Source: Achromobacter seleniivolatilans (GTDB lineage Bacteria; Pseudomonadota; Gammaproteobacteria; Burkholderiales; Burkholderiaceae_B). Taken from it: DNA of 64,000 nucleotides. Location: NCBI RefSeq assembly GCF_030864005.1, contig NZ_CP132976.1:3906001-3970000 (forward strand), given 5' to 3'. Shown one piece after another: positions 45,443-52,999 of this stretch. The number at the start of each line of letters is the position of its first letter. The stretch's first letter is position 1. The notes below the pieces were generated by a model, which worked only from the letters and a program-made list of their open reading frames with translations, was not told where the DNA came from and made no database searches. Both the position numbers and the translations under genes were made by a program.

Positions 45443-46462
45443 CTAAGCCGATGGCTTGGCGTGCACTGTGACCCAGTAAGGAGTGCGATACGTCACTGCC
45501 AACGGCAACCCCAACATCAGGTTGCGCAAGGCGCGGTCGGTATCCAATACCGAGAACACCCCTGTCACGCGTAGATCCGCCACGGCAGGGTCACATCGGA
45601 CGAATCCCGTCCGGTAGCGGTTCAGCTCCACCAAGAAATCCGCCACCCGCATGTTCTCTGCGACCAGCGTGCCACGGACCCAGGCAGCAGCGCTTTCACG
45701 GGCAGCCACGGGCGCCTCGGCCCGCTCGCCCGAGAACACCGTCCGCTCTCCACTGTGCACCCGAACCACCCCATTGCCCGAGCCTGCCGCATTGGCGGGG
45801 TACACATCCACCGCGCCCTCAAATACCGCCACATGAGATAGACGGTCACCCTGGCGCAACGTGAAGCGCGTGCCCAGCGCCTGCACCATGCCCTCGCGGC
45901 TTTGCACACGGAACGGACGATGCGCGGCCGGATGATCAGGAGCAGTCGTCACCAGGATTTCGCCGCGCTTGACCACCACACGGCGCTCGCTGGCATCAAA
46001 GTTCACATCGATTGCAGTGCGCGTATTCAGGACGACCCGGGTCCCATCCGGCAAGGAAATCTCGCGGATTTCACCGGTGCCGGTGCTGTAATCGGCCGTC
46101 ACCGCCAGCCATTGATCGGTCTCGCGCAGCGCGAGTGCAGAGCCCCCCGCCGCGATAGCCAGCCCCAATGCCTGCAACGCCCGGCGCCGTCCGGAGGAAG
46201 GCGCTTCGAGCAAGGCCCGGCTGACCGCCGGGCCCGCAACCTGCTCCAGCTTGATGTCCATAACCTGCAAGCGCAGCCAGGCGCGCTCATGATCCGGATG
46301 CGCCGCGCGCCATTGCGCACAGGCGGCCACATCCGCCTCGGATGGGCTGTCAGACCACAGCCGCGCCATCCACTCCGATGCCCGCCTGACTATGGCAGGA
46401 TCGATCGGCCCGCCGCCCGCCGCGCCAGCCATGTTCGCACTTGCCGCATCAGCCCGGAGCAT
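45443..46462 (-). CDS. FecR-family anti-sigma/signal transducer
   Basis: This inner-membrane regulator of about 339 residues has a cytoplasmic N-terminal region with the WMARLWSDSPSEADVAACAQW motif that holds the sigma factor. A single hydrophobic segment (about 115-135, LQALGLAIAAGGSALAL) leads to a periplasmic FecR domain (DYSTGTGEIREISLPDGTRVVLNTRTAIDV) and a C-terminal DUF4974-like part that meets the receptor STN domain. Its ATG at 46462 overlaps the sigma gene by 14 nt, so it is translationally coupled. An alternative start at 46432 would still keep the motif. Confidence 0.9.
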   Translation of the reverse strand: MLRADAASANMAGAAGGGPIDPAIVRRASEWMARLWSDSPSEADVAACAQWRAAHPDHERAWLRLQVMDIKLEQVAGPAVSRALLEAPSSGRRRALQALGLAIAAGGSALALRETDQWLAVTADYSTGTGEIREISLPDGTRVVLNTRTAIDVNFDASERRVVVKRGEILVTTAPDHPAAHRPFRVQSREGMVQALGTRFTLRQGDRLSHVAVFEGAVDVYPANAAGSGNGVVRVHSGERTVFSGERAEAPVAARESAAAWVRGTLVAENMRVADFLVELNRYRTGFVRCDPAVADLRVTGVFSVLDTDRALRNLMLGLPLAVTYRTPYWVTVHAKPSA

Positions 46463-46967
46463 CGTAGAGCGCCTGGTAGCAGGCCAGCAACGCGGCGGCC
46501 ACGTACTTTTCCACTGACGACACCGACACGTGCAGCCGCTCTGCAATCTCGATATAGCTCAGTCCGTCCAACTTGCGCAGCAGCAGCGCCATGCGCGCCT
46601 TGGCTGGCAACTTATGCAAGATCGTATCGATCTCGATCAGCGCCTCCATGACCAGCGCCCTTGCCTCTTCCGAAGGCGCCTGCGCTTCCGGCAGCAAGGC
46701 AATGCCTTCCAGATAAGCGGCTTCGATCTGACGGCGGCGATACAGGTCGATAAGCAAACCGTTGGCCACCTGAGTCAGATGGCGACGCGATTGCTCCGCG
46801 TTGGGCGTTTTGCCCGACGCAAGAATGCGCACATAGGTGTCATGCGCCAAATCGGCAGCATCAAATGCGTTGCCAAGCTTCTTGCGCAACCACCCCCGCA
46901 GCCAGCCATGGTGGTCACCGTAAAGCGTTTCGATAGCTTGTTGGGCGGGAACGCTGGGCGCAGACAT
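46449..46967 (-). CDS. ECF sigma factor, FecI/iron-starvation type
   Basis: This 172-residue extracytoplasmic-function sigma factor has region 2 (about 20-90: DAADLAHDTYVRILAS) and region 4 (about 110-165: LPAKARMALLLRKLDGLSYIEIAERLHVSVSSVEKYVAAALLAC), the standard FecI layout. It should switch on the downstream TonB receptor gene once FecR relays siderophore binding. The gene order sigma, FecR, receptor is the complete cell-surface signalling cassette. An AT-rich dyad upstream (47077-47091) may be its Fur control site. Confidence 0.92.
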   Translation of the reverse strand: MSAPSVPAQQAIETLYGDHHGWLRGWLRKKLGNAFDAADLAHDTYVRILASGKTPNAEQSRRHLTQVANGLLIDLYRRRQIEAAYLEGIALLPEAQAPSEEARALVMEALIEIDTILHKLPAKARMALLLRKLDGLSYIEIAERLHVSVSSVEKYVAAALLACYQALYDAPG

Positions 46968-47076
46968 GTGGGATGGCGACGTGACGGGATGGCGGTGCAG
47001 CCAGGGCGATGCGGTCAGCGCAATGCAGCCTGTTCGACTGAATATGCACGACGACCGCGCCGAAAATGGAATGCGA

Positions 47077-47091
47077 ACTATTCTTAATAGT
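47077..47091. promoter_or_regulatory. AT-rich dyad upstream of the FecI-type gene, possible Fur site
   Basis: ACTATTCTTAATAGT has perfect 6-bp arms around CTT and lies 110 bp upstream of the sigma factor ATG in a stretch that is strikingly A/T-rich for this genome. It matches the 19-bp Fur consensus only at about half of its positions in any register, so Fur binding is a guess drawn from the iron context. Confidence 0.35.
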
Positions 47092-47171
47092 AATTTATTC
47101 GCGATTCTTTCCGCAAGGATCTTGGCCTGGCGCGATGTTTACTATGCAGGCTATGCCTTCGCCGCAAATGC

Positions 47172-47201
47172 AAAAAGGCCCCGTGCGTACACGGGGCCTT
47201 T
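47172..47201 (-). terminator. Rho-independent terminator of the tRNA-Lys gene
   Basis: On the minus strand a 12-bp stem (AAAGGCCCCGTG / CACGGGGCCTTT, 4-base loop) is followed by TTG. It starts 9 nt after the encoded CCA of the tRNA. Confidence 0.85.
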
Positions 47202-47209
47202 CATAATTC

Positions 47210-47285
47210 TGGTGGGCTGTGAGTGGCTCGAACACTCGACCTACGGATTAAGAGTCCGCTGCTCTACCAACTGAGCTAACAGCCC
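47210..47285 (-). tRNA. tRNA-Lys (anticodon CTT)
   Basis: This is a 76-nt cloverleaf on the minus strand. The acceptor stem GGGCTGT pairs with ACAGCCC, the discriminator is A and the CCA is encoded. The D-arm is TAGCTCAGTTGGTAGAGCA, the anticodon stem GCGGA/TCCGT holds loop CTCTTAA with anticodon CTT, and the T-arm contains GTTCGAGCC. It reads lysine AAG codons. A near-consensus promoter lies about 100 bp upstream and a terminator follows at once, so it is a monocistronic unit. Confidence 0.97.
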
Positions 47286-47385
47286 TGCAATGCACGCATT
47301 TCGATTCGTTTTAAGCGTTGCTTTTTGGTATTACTACCAGCGCCGCCGCTTGCGTTTCGTTATGTGTGTAGTGCGAAGAAGCAAG

Positions 47386-47414
47386 ATTATATGTAGGTTT
47401 TTTGGTTTGTGCAA
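47386..47414 (-). promoter_or_regulatory. Sigma-70 promoter of tRNA-Lys
   Basis: On the minus strand -35 TTGCAC and -10 TATAAT are separated by exactly 17 bases. Transcription would start near 47379 and give a leader of about 93 nt before the mature tRNA 5' end at 47285. No other minus-strand gene lies between. Confidence 0.75.
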
Positions 47415-47448
47415 GTCGGGTGGGAAAAAACTTTTCAGCCGCCGGCAA

Positions 47449-48195
47449 TCATGCGGCATAACCCCCATCAACAGACAGGCTCGCACCCGTGACATAACGC
47501 CCTTCCGGTCCTGCCAGGAACGCCACCATGCCCGCAATGTCACGCGGTTCGCCGTAGTGCGGCAAGGACAGCACCGACACCATCGCCCCCGCTGCTGCGC
47601 CATCGGCCGGATTCATATCGGTGTTGATTGGACCGGGATGGACAACGTTGGCGGTGATGCCGCGCGCGCCCAGGTCTCGCGCCAGGCCTTGAGTCAGCCC
47701 CACCAACGCGGACTTGCTGGCGGAATACAAGGCCACGCCTGCACGGCCAGCGCGGCCGGCCAGACAACTGCCGATATTGATGATGCGTCCACCGTCCGGC
47801 ATCGATGGCTGCGCGGCTTGGATGGCGACGAAGGGCGCGCGGACGTTGATGTCCATGGTGCGCTCGTACTCATCCAAGCTCGCGTCGCCAATGACGCCAG
47901 TCACGAAAATGCCTGCGTTGTTCACCAGCACGTCCACAGGCCCCAATGCGGCAATGGCGTGTTCCACCGCTTGCTTGACGGCGGCCGCGTCTGCGGAGTC
48001 CGCCTGGATCGCGATGACGCGGCGTCCGTCCACAGCGAGTTCCCGGGCTAGCGCGGTCGCCGTCGCGGCGGATGACGCGCTGACGTAGGTAAACGCCACA
48101 TCCGCGCCGTCGGCGGCAAGACGCCGCACGATGGCGGCGCCGATGCCCCGGCTGCCGCCCGTTACGAACGCCACTTTTCCATTCAGATTAGCCAT
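47449..48195 (-). CDS. SDR-family oxidoreductase
   Basis: This 248-residue classical short-chain dehydrogenase has the cofactor loop VTGGSRGIGAAIVRRLA, VNNAGIF, and the catalytic Y-x3-K in ALYSASKSAL; the C-terminus ends GASLSVDGGYAA as in FabG-like enzymes. It probably reduces or oxidises a small carbonyl compound. It is divergent from a TetR regulator and an operator copy sits directly before its ribosome site (AAGG), so it is almost certainly the TetR target. Confidence 0.92.
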   Translation of the reverse strand: MANLNGKVAFVTGGSRGIGAAIVRRLAADGADVAFTYVSASSAATATALARELAVDGRRVIAIQADSADAAAVKQAVEHAIAALGPVDVLVNNAGIFVTGVIGDASLDEYERTMDINVRAPFVAIQAAQPSMPDGGRIINIGSCLAGRAGRAGVALYSASKSALVGLTQGLARDLGARGITANVVHPGPINTDMNPADGAAAGAMVSVLSLPHYGEPRDIAGMVAFLAGPEGRYVTGASLSVDGGYAA

Positions 48196-48209
48196 GACAA
48201 AACCTTATT

Positions 48210-48227
48210 TTGTATTGATCGACACAA
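48210..48227. promoter_or_regulatory. TetR operator, copy 1
   Basis: TTGTATTGATCGACACAA is a near-palindrome with the form TTGTrTyGATCrAyACAA. It lies 15 nt before the SDR start and would block its promoter. A second copy in opposite orientation lies 38 bp away. Confidence 0.75.
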
Positions 48228-48265
48228 ATATCATCACCGGGTTGGATCTCATCCGTCAATGATTT

Positions 48266-48283
48266 TTTTATCGATCAACACAA
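48266..48283. promoter_or_regulatory. TetR operator, copy 2
   Basis: TTTTATCGATCAACACAA matches the same pattern with one half-site mismatch. The surrounding 18 bases (48271-48288) repeat 48205-48222 in inverted form with one difference. It lies about 30 bp before the TetR start, fitting autoregulation. Confidence 0.7.
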
Positions 48284-48311
48284 AATAAATCTCCGGAGTA
48301 AAATCAGCGCC

Positions 48312-48959
48312 ATGGCAGAACGTGGACGCCCCCGGAACTTCGACCGGGCTCAGGCCTTGCAAAAGGCCATGGAGGTTTTCTGGTCGAAGGGATATGAAGG
48401 AGCATCGCTGGCCGATCTGACGGTAGCGATGGGCATCAACTCGCCCAGCCTCTACGGAGCATTCGGCTCAAAAGAAGAACTGTTCCGCGAGGCCGTCGGC
48501 CTCTACCGGGATACCGAAGGCGGATCGGCACGGCGCGCGTTGCAAGCGGCAGCCACCGCTCGCGAGGGTGTTCAGGCCATGTTGCTGACGTCGGCTGAAC
48601 GCTTCACCGTATCTGGCCGGCCGCCTGGCTGCATGATTGTGCTGGGCGCGCCTTCAGGCTGCACCAACCACGCCAGCGTGGGCGACTTCCTGGGCGACAC
48701 CCGCCGCGACATGCAAAGCTGCATCCTGGCTCGCATGAACGCAGGCGCCGCCCAAGGCGAACTGCCCGCAAGCGCAGACCTGAAAGGTCTGGCCGCCTTC
48801 TACACCACCGTGCTGCATGGCATGTCCATTCAGGCGCGCGACGGCGCCACCCGCAAGACACTGCAAGCCGTGGCGCGGCAAGCGATGTGCGCCTGGGATG
48901 CCTTGACCGGACACCACGTGCCACCGTCTGGCGTTCCTCCGGGCCGCGCCCGCTCCTGA
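48312..48959 (+). CDS. TetR-family transcriptional regulator
   Basis: This 215-residue regulator has an N-terminal HTH (about 8-55: FDRAQALQKAMEVFWSKGYEGASLADLTVAMGINSPSLYGAFGSKEELF) and a C-terminal ligand domain of the AcrR/TetR_C_16 kind, with GCMIVLGAPSGCTNH. It is divergent from the SDR gene with two matching operators in between, so it likely represses that gene and itself. The diguanylate cyclase gene starts 11 nt after its stop and may be partly co-transcribed. Confidence 0.92.
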   Translation: MAERGRPRNFDRAQALQKAMEVFWSKGYEGASLADLTVAMGINSPSLYGAFGSKEELFREAVGLYRDTEGGSARRALQAAATAREGVQAMLLTSAERFTVSGRPPGCMIVLGAPSGCTNHASVGDFLGDTRRDMQSCILARMNAGAAQGELPASADLKGLAAFYTTVLHGMSIQARDGATRKTLQAVARQAMCAWDALTGHHVPPSGVPPGRARS

Positions 48960-48970
48960 CGGATACAGCC

Positions 48971-50566
48971 ATGATCCGCATTGACCTTCGGCGCCTCATC
49001 CTGTGGATCAGCCTGCTGTCGGTCATTCTGGTGCTGGCCGGCGGGCTGCACGCCAGCTATCTCGTTCAGCGCGATCTCTTGCTGCACAACGCGCTGGAAG
49101 ACAACCGTGTCTACGCCTCCAAACTCGCCATCACAACCGACACATTTCTGAATGATGTGCGCCGCTACCTGGCTTACAGCGCCGATGTGCTGGCTGACAT
49201 GGAAACCCGTCCGCAGTTGATGGCGGACGAAACACGGCGGCAGGAACAACAGCTGGGCCACTTCAATTCCAGCATCGTCGTGTCAGCCGAAGGCAAGGTC
49301 ATTGCGGTGTCGCCGTCGTACCCGCAGCTGCTGGGCCAGCAACTGACCAGCGAGGCGTCAAAGGACGCACTCAAGAGCAAACAACCCGCCATCAGTGAGC
49401 CCTTTCGCGCCAGCAACGGCCGGTGGCTCATCCTGTATTCATATCCCATCTTTTCTCGCGACTATCGCTATCTTGGCTACATCGCGGGCACGCTTTACCT
49501 GCACGAAGACAATGTGCTGGACCGTTTGCTGGCGCAACACTTCTATCGAGATGATTCCTTTCTATACGTGGTGGACCGCAACGGCACGCTGATCTTTCAC
49601 CCCGACCGCAGCAGGCTGGGCCAGACTGCGTCTCCCAACGCAACGATCGCCGCCGCGCGACGCGGAGAAACCGGCGAGATGCGATTTGTGGACGATCAAG
49701 GACGGGAAATGCTTGCGGGCTACGCACCCGTTCCCAGCACAGGCTGGAGCATCATCGCGCAACGTCCCGTTGACAGCACTCTGCGGCCCTTGAGCGATCT
49801 GTTGATGGCAACCGCCCGCAACACATTGCCATTGCTGCTGTTGTCCATCGCATCCATCTGGCTGCTGTCGCGCTGGATTGCCCGGCCGCTGGGCGAACTT
49901 GCCAGTCTTGCCCGCCACATGCAAAACCCTGACTCTGCCGACCGCATCCGCGAGGTGCGCTCTTGGTACTTCGAGGCGGCGCAGCTCAAACGCGCGTTAT
50001 TGATGGGGCTGGCATCCATGCATCACAAGATCCGCAACCTGCACCGGGAGACCACCACCGACACATTGACCGGCCTGCTCAACCGTCGCGGCCTGGATGA
50101 AGCCCTGGCACTGCTGCAAGCCGATGAAGCGCCCGTTGCCATCGTGCTGATCGACATCGACCACTTCAAGAGCATTAATGACCGATTCGGCCATGCAGAG
50201 GGCGACCGCGCGCTGCGGGCGCTGGCGGACATGATGAATGAAGGATCGCGCAGCGGAGACACGCTGGCCAGGGCTGGCGGCGAAGAATTTGTCATGCTGA
50301 TGCCCGGCGCCCCGCTATCCGCTGCCATTGCCGCATCGGAGCGTCTGCGCCAGCGTCTGGCCACGCAGCAAGCGCCGGTAAGCGTCTCGTCGTCCATCAC
50401 CATTTCGGTGGGGGTCGCGCGTTATCCGGACCATGGCGCCACCGTAGACACCGTTTTCCAGCGTGCCGACCAGGCGCTCTACTACGCCAAGAACCACGGC
50501 CGCAACGCCGTAAGCGTTGCCGACGACTCGGCCCCGGATCGTTGCCGGATGGTGTCGTCGGCCTGA
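48971..50566 (+). CDS. Diguanylate cyclase with periplasmic Cache domain
   Basis: This 531-residue membrane protein has TM1 at about 8-30, a periplasmic double-Cache sensor (about 35-285: ends in AGYAPVPSTGWSIIAQRPV), TM2 at about 290-312, a HAMP-like linker, and a GGDEF domain (about 375-525). The signature is GGEEF at 436-440, with an allosteric I-site RSGD five residues before it and DIDHFKSINDRFGHAEGD for metal binding. It should make cyclic di-GMP in response to a small periplasmic ligand and be feedback-inhibited. The ATG at 48971 is used because it begins the hydrophobic segment properly. Confidence 0.92.
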   Translation: MIRIDLRRLILWISLLSVILVLAGGLHASYLVQRDLLLHNALEDNRVYASKLAITTDTFLNDVRRYLAYSADVLADMETRPQLMADETRRQEQQLGHFNSSIVVSAEGKVIAVSPSYPQLLGQQLTSEASKDALKSKQPAISEPFRASNGRWLILYSYPIFSRDYRYLGYIAGTLYLHEDNVLDRLLAQHFYRDDSFLYVVDRNGTLIFHPDRSRLGQTASPNATIAAARRGETGEMRFVDDQGREMLAGYAPVPSTGWSIIAQRPVDSTLRPLSDLLMATARNTLPLLLLSIASIWLLSRWIARPLGELASLARHMQNPDSADRIREVRSWYFEAAQLKRALLMGLASMHHKIRNLHRETTTDTLTGLLNRRGLDEALALLQADEAPVAIVLIDIDHFKSINDRFGHAEGDRALRALADMMNEGSRSGDTLARAGGEEFVMLMPGAPLSAAIAASERLRQRLATQQAPVSVSSSITISVGVARYPDHGATVDTVFQRADQALYYAKNHGRNAVSVADDSAPDRCRMVSSA

Positions 50567-50571
50567 GCCGC

Positions 50572-52656
50572 CTACTTGCCTTTGGAGGCGGCGGGCGCCG
50601 GAGCCTTGGGTGGCTTACGCATCTGTTCGAGCAGCGGGCCGCACGCATTCTCATCAGTCGTGCTGGGTGCAATCAGCGCCAGCAGGCCAGCGGCCGGCGT
50701 CAGCAATACACCCAAAGCCACCATGCCTGCGCCCCGTGCCGCCAATGGCAGCACATGCACGCCCACGTCGGGAGAAGCGAAGGTGCCTTGCACGTACAGC
50801 GGCGAACGCAGCGAGAAAATGCGGAAACCCTTGCTGTCAGGCGTGATATCCATATCCAGCTTTTCGTTCTTGAAGTCGGCGGTGCCCGTGATGGTGATCA
50901 GTGCGTTCTCGGTATCGAACACAAATACCCGGGGCGTCATCACGCCGTTCTTCATGGCGAGATCGGCAGCGCCGCAATTGATTTTGACTTCGTCGTCTCC
51001 GAACAATTTGGACATCACGTAGTTGCCGACATTCAACCCCGCGATTTCCATCAAGCTGCGGCTGATGACGCCGTCGTTGACCAGCATTTTGACGTCGCCC
51101 GTAGCCGATCCCAACAGCGCGGCCACGGAGTTGCCCGAGCCGCTGATAGCCAGGTCGCCATTCAGTTCACCCAAGGTTTTCTGCATCGCTTCCGTGGCCG
51201 GAAAGAGCTGCTTCAAGCGCAGGCGGCGCGCGCGCATGTCCACCCGCCCGGTCAACGCCTCGTTGGCGCCGTCCAGTTTGATCGTGCCTGCGATATTGCC
51301 TCCCGCGATGCCAAAGCGGAACGGGTCCAGCGTCAGCTTGCCGTCTTGCAGCACCACATGAACGGCCAGGTCCGACAAAGGCAACTTGCTGTCGTGCACG
51401 ATGCGTCCGGCGTCTAACGATACGTCAGCATCCATGTCGCGCCAGCGGTCCGTGCGGAACGCCTGCGTGGGCAGCACTTTGCCGCCTTTGGGTTTGGCGG
51501 GCGCGTCCTTGGCTTTGTCGGCCGCCGCAGGCGCCGTCCCGCCGGACGGGACGCCCACTAAAGGCCCCAAATCCACCATACGCAAGAGTTTGGAAGAAAG
51601 CTTGCCTGTCAGCTTGGGCCTGGGCGCGCCCAGCGCAAACGTAATATCGCCATGCAGGTCGCTATTGCCAACCTTGCCATTGAAGTCCTTGTAATCGAAC
51701 ACCGCTCCGCCAGGATTCTGCAACTTGGCCACCAGGTGCCCATCCGTGGAGTACGGCGGCGTATCCGGCAAAGTCACACCCGTCAACGGATACAGTTGCG
51801 CCATCGAGGCGCCTGACAGTTTCAATCGCAGGTCCAGCGAACCCAGGTTGACCGGATCGGTCACCGTGCCGGCAATCGACGCTTTGGTGCCGCCTATGGC
51901 GACATCGGCCTGTACGGGAAAGGGCTGCTTGGCATCCTGCAAAGCAAGCATGCCGCCCACCTTGCCCTCGCCTTTGGTAACCAGGCCCTTGTACTTTCCA
52001 TCCACCTTCCAGCCGAATACGTAATCGCGCGGCGCGGACGCCGCCCCGTCCTGCGCCGCGAAGGCGGCTCCCGCCACATCCGCGAACGGCACCGGCTTGC
52101 CTAACGGGTCCACCAGCACTGTCAGGTCGGCTTTCAGGATTTCGTCCACATACCCGGCCCGGCCTTTATCAAAGCCGATCTCATTGATGTCTAACACCCA
52201 CGGAGAAGGTTCACCGGTTTCCGGTAGCGTAAAGACCCAATTGGCACGGCCATCGGCCAGCCGTTCCAGATCGGCGGCAGGCTCCGTCAGTTGGATGCGC
52301 CGGATCACGACGCGTTGACCCAGCAAAGGCAAAAGAGCCAGACTGAATTCACCGCGTTTGAGCGTGGCAAATTGAGGCGCTTTGGCCCACGGCGCATTGC
52401 CAACCGAGATATCGTTGGCAATGACGTGCGGCCATGGCACCCATGACCGCCAACCGTTTTCAGCAGGCTCGCGTTCCCATTTGACGCTCAGGTCACCGTT
52501 GATAGCAAAAGGCCGGCCAATCGCCGCGCTTGCGCGCTCGTTGATCATGGGCTTGGCCCGGTTCCAGTCAAAAGTGGCGATGAACACCCCAATCACCAGC
52601 ACGACGAGGGCCAAGCCCCCTACAATCCCGATCGTTATTTTTTTTGTTCGCGTCAT
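50572..52656 (-). CDS. AsmA-family protein
   Basis: This 694-residue protein has one N-terminal transmembrane helix (about 7-28) and a large periplasmic body typical of the AsmA/TamB-like repeating beta-groove family. The AsmA N-domain is at about 30-200 and AsmA_2 at about 400-640 (DGVISRSLMEIAGLNVGNYV, DFKNEKLDMDITPDSKGF). Members of this family take part in phospholipid transport to, or homeostasis of, the outer membrane. An AAGGA eight bases before the ATG supports the start. It ends 5 nt from the stop of the convergent diguanylate cyclase. Confidence 0.9.
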   Translation of the reverse strand: MTRTKKITIGIVGGLALVVLVIGVFIATFDWNRAKPMINERASAAIGRPFAINGDLSVKWEREPAENGWRSWVPWPHVIANDISVGNAPWAKAPQFATLKRGEFSLALLPLLGQRVVIRRIQLTEPAADLERLADGRANWVFTLPETGEPSPWVLDINEIGFDKGRAGYVDEILKADLTVLVDPLGKPVPFADVAGAAFAAQDGAASAPRDYVFGWKVDGKYKGLVTKGEGKVGGMLALQDAKQPFPVQADVAIGGTKASIAGTVTDPVNLGSLDLRLKLSGASMAQLYPLTGVTLPDTPPYSTDGHLVAKLQNPGGAVFDYKDFNGKVGNSDLHGDITFALGAPRPKLTGKLSSKLLRMVDLGPLVGVPSGGTAPAAADKAKDAPAKPKGGKVLPTQAFRTDRWRDMDADVSLDAGRIVHDSKLPLSDLAVHVVLQDGKLTLDPFRFGIAGGNIAGTIKLDGANEALTGRVDMRARRLRLKQLFPATEAMQKTLGELNGDLAISGSGNSVAALLGSATGDVKMLVNDGVISRSLMEIAGLNVGNYVMSKLFGDDEVKINCGAADLAMKNGVMTPRVFVFDTENALITITGTADFKNEKLDMDITPDSKGFRIFSLRSPLYVQGTFASPDVGVHVLPLAARGAGMVALGVLLTPAAGLLALIAPSTTDENACGPLLEQMRKPPKAPAPAASKGK

Positions 52657-52999
52657 TGCAATTATCCTTGGCGTTGGGGCGGCAAATGTCCGCCAACCCT
52701 TATTTATTGCAAGGGTAGCGTGGCCCAGCGCCGGGTTTCAGCGGGCCAGCCGCATAATGTGTACGGATCTTTCCGTGCACAGGCACCCCTGACGTTGTCG
52801 CCATCCATACGTACCCGGGGTAGGCGCAGCACGAAGCGTGCCCGGCTGGAGACACGGCAGTTACAAAACGAAATCAATCCAGCCAGCCAAAAATCGTCGG
52901 CACGCGGATATAAACCGAATTTTTGACGCAGTGACTGTTCCAATGCGTGCGCGATAACTTTCCCCATCTGGGCGGATACAAGAACAACCTGGAGGCCCG
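52657..52999. other. 343-bp intergenic region between divergent AsmA and LTA-synthase-like genes
   Basis: No convincing gene is present. Short open frames here lack ribosome sites and family resemblance. It must hold the two divergent promoters. A 7-bp hairpin with one wobble pair (GTACGGA / TCCGTGC, 52761-52779) and the Shine-Dalgarno GGAGG before 53000 are the only structures seen. Confidence 0.5.

Noticed and set aside
47290..48051. Plus-strand frame across the tRNA leader and SDR gene
   Set aside because: Antisense to a clear SDR gene and overlapping a tRNA promoter; the product has no motif.
52720..52926. Small plus-strand open frame in the AsmA/LTA-synthase gap
   Set aside because: No ribosome site, a basic low-complexity product and no recognisable domain.
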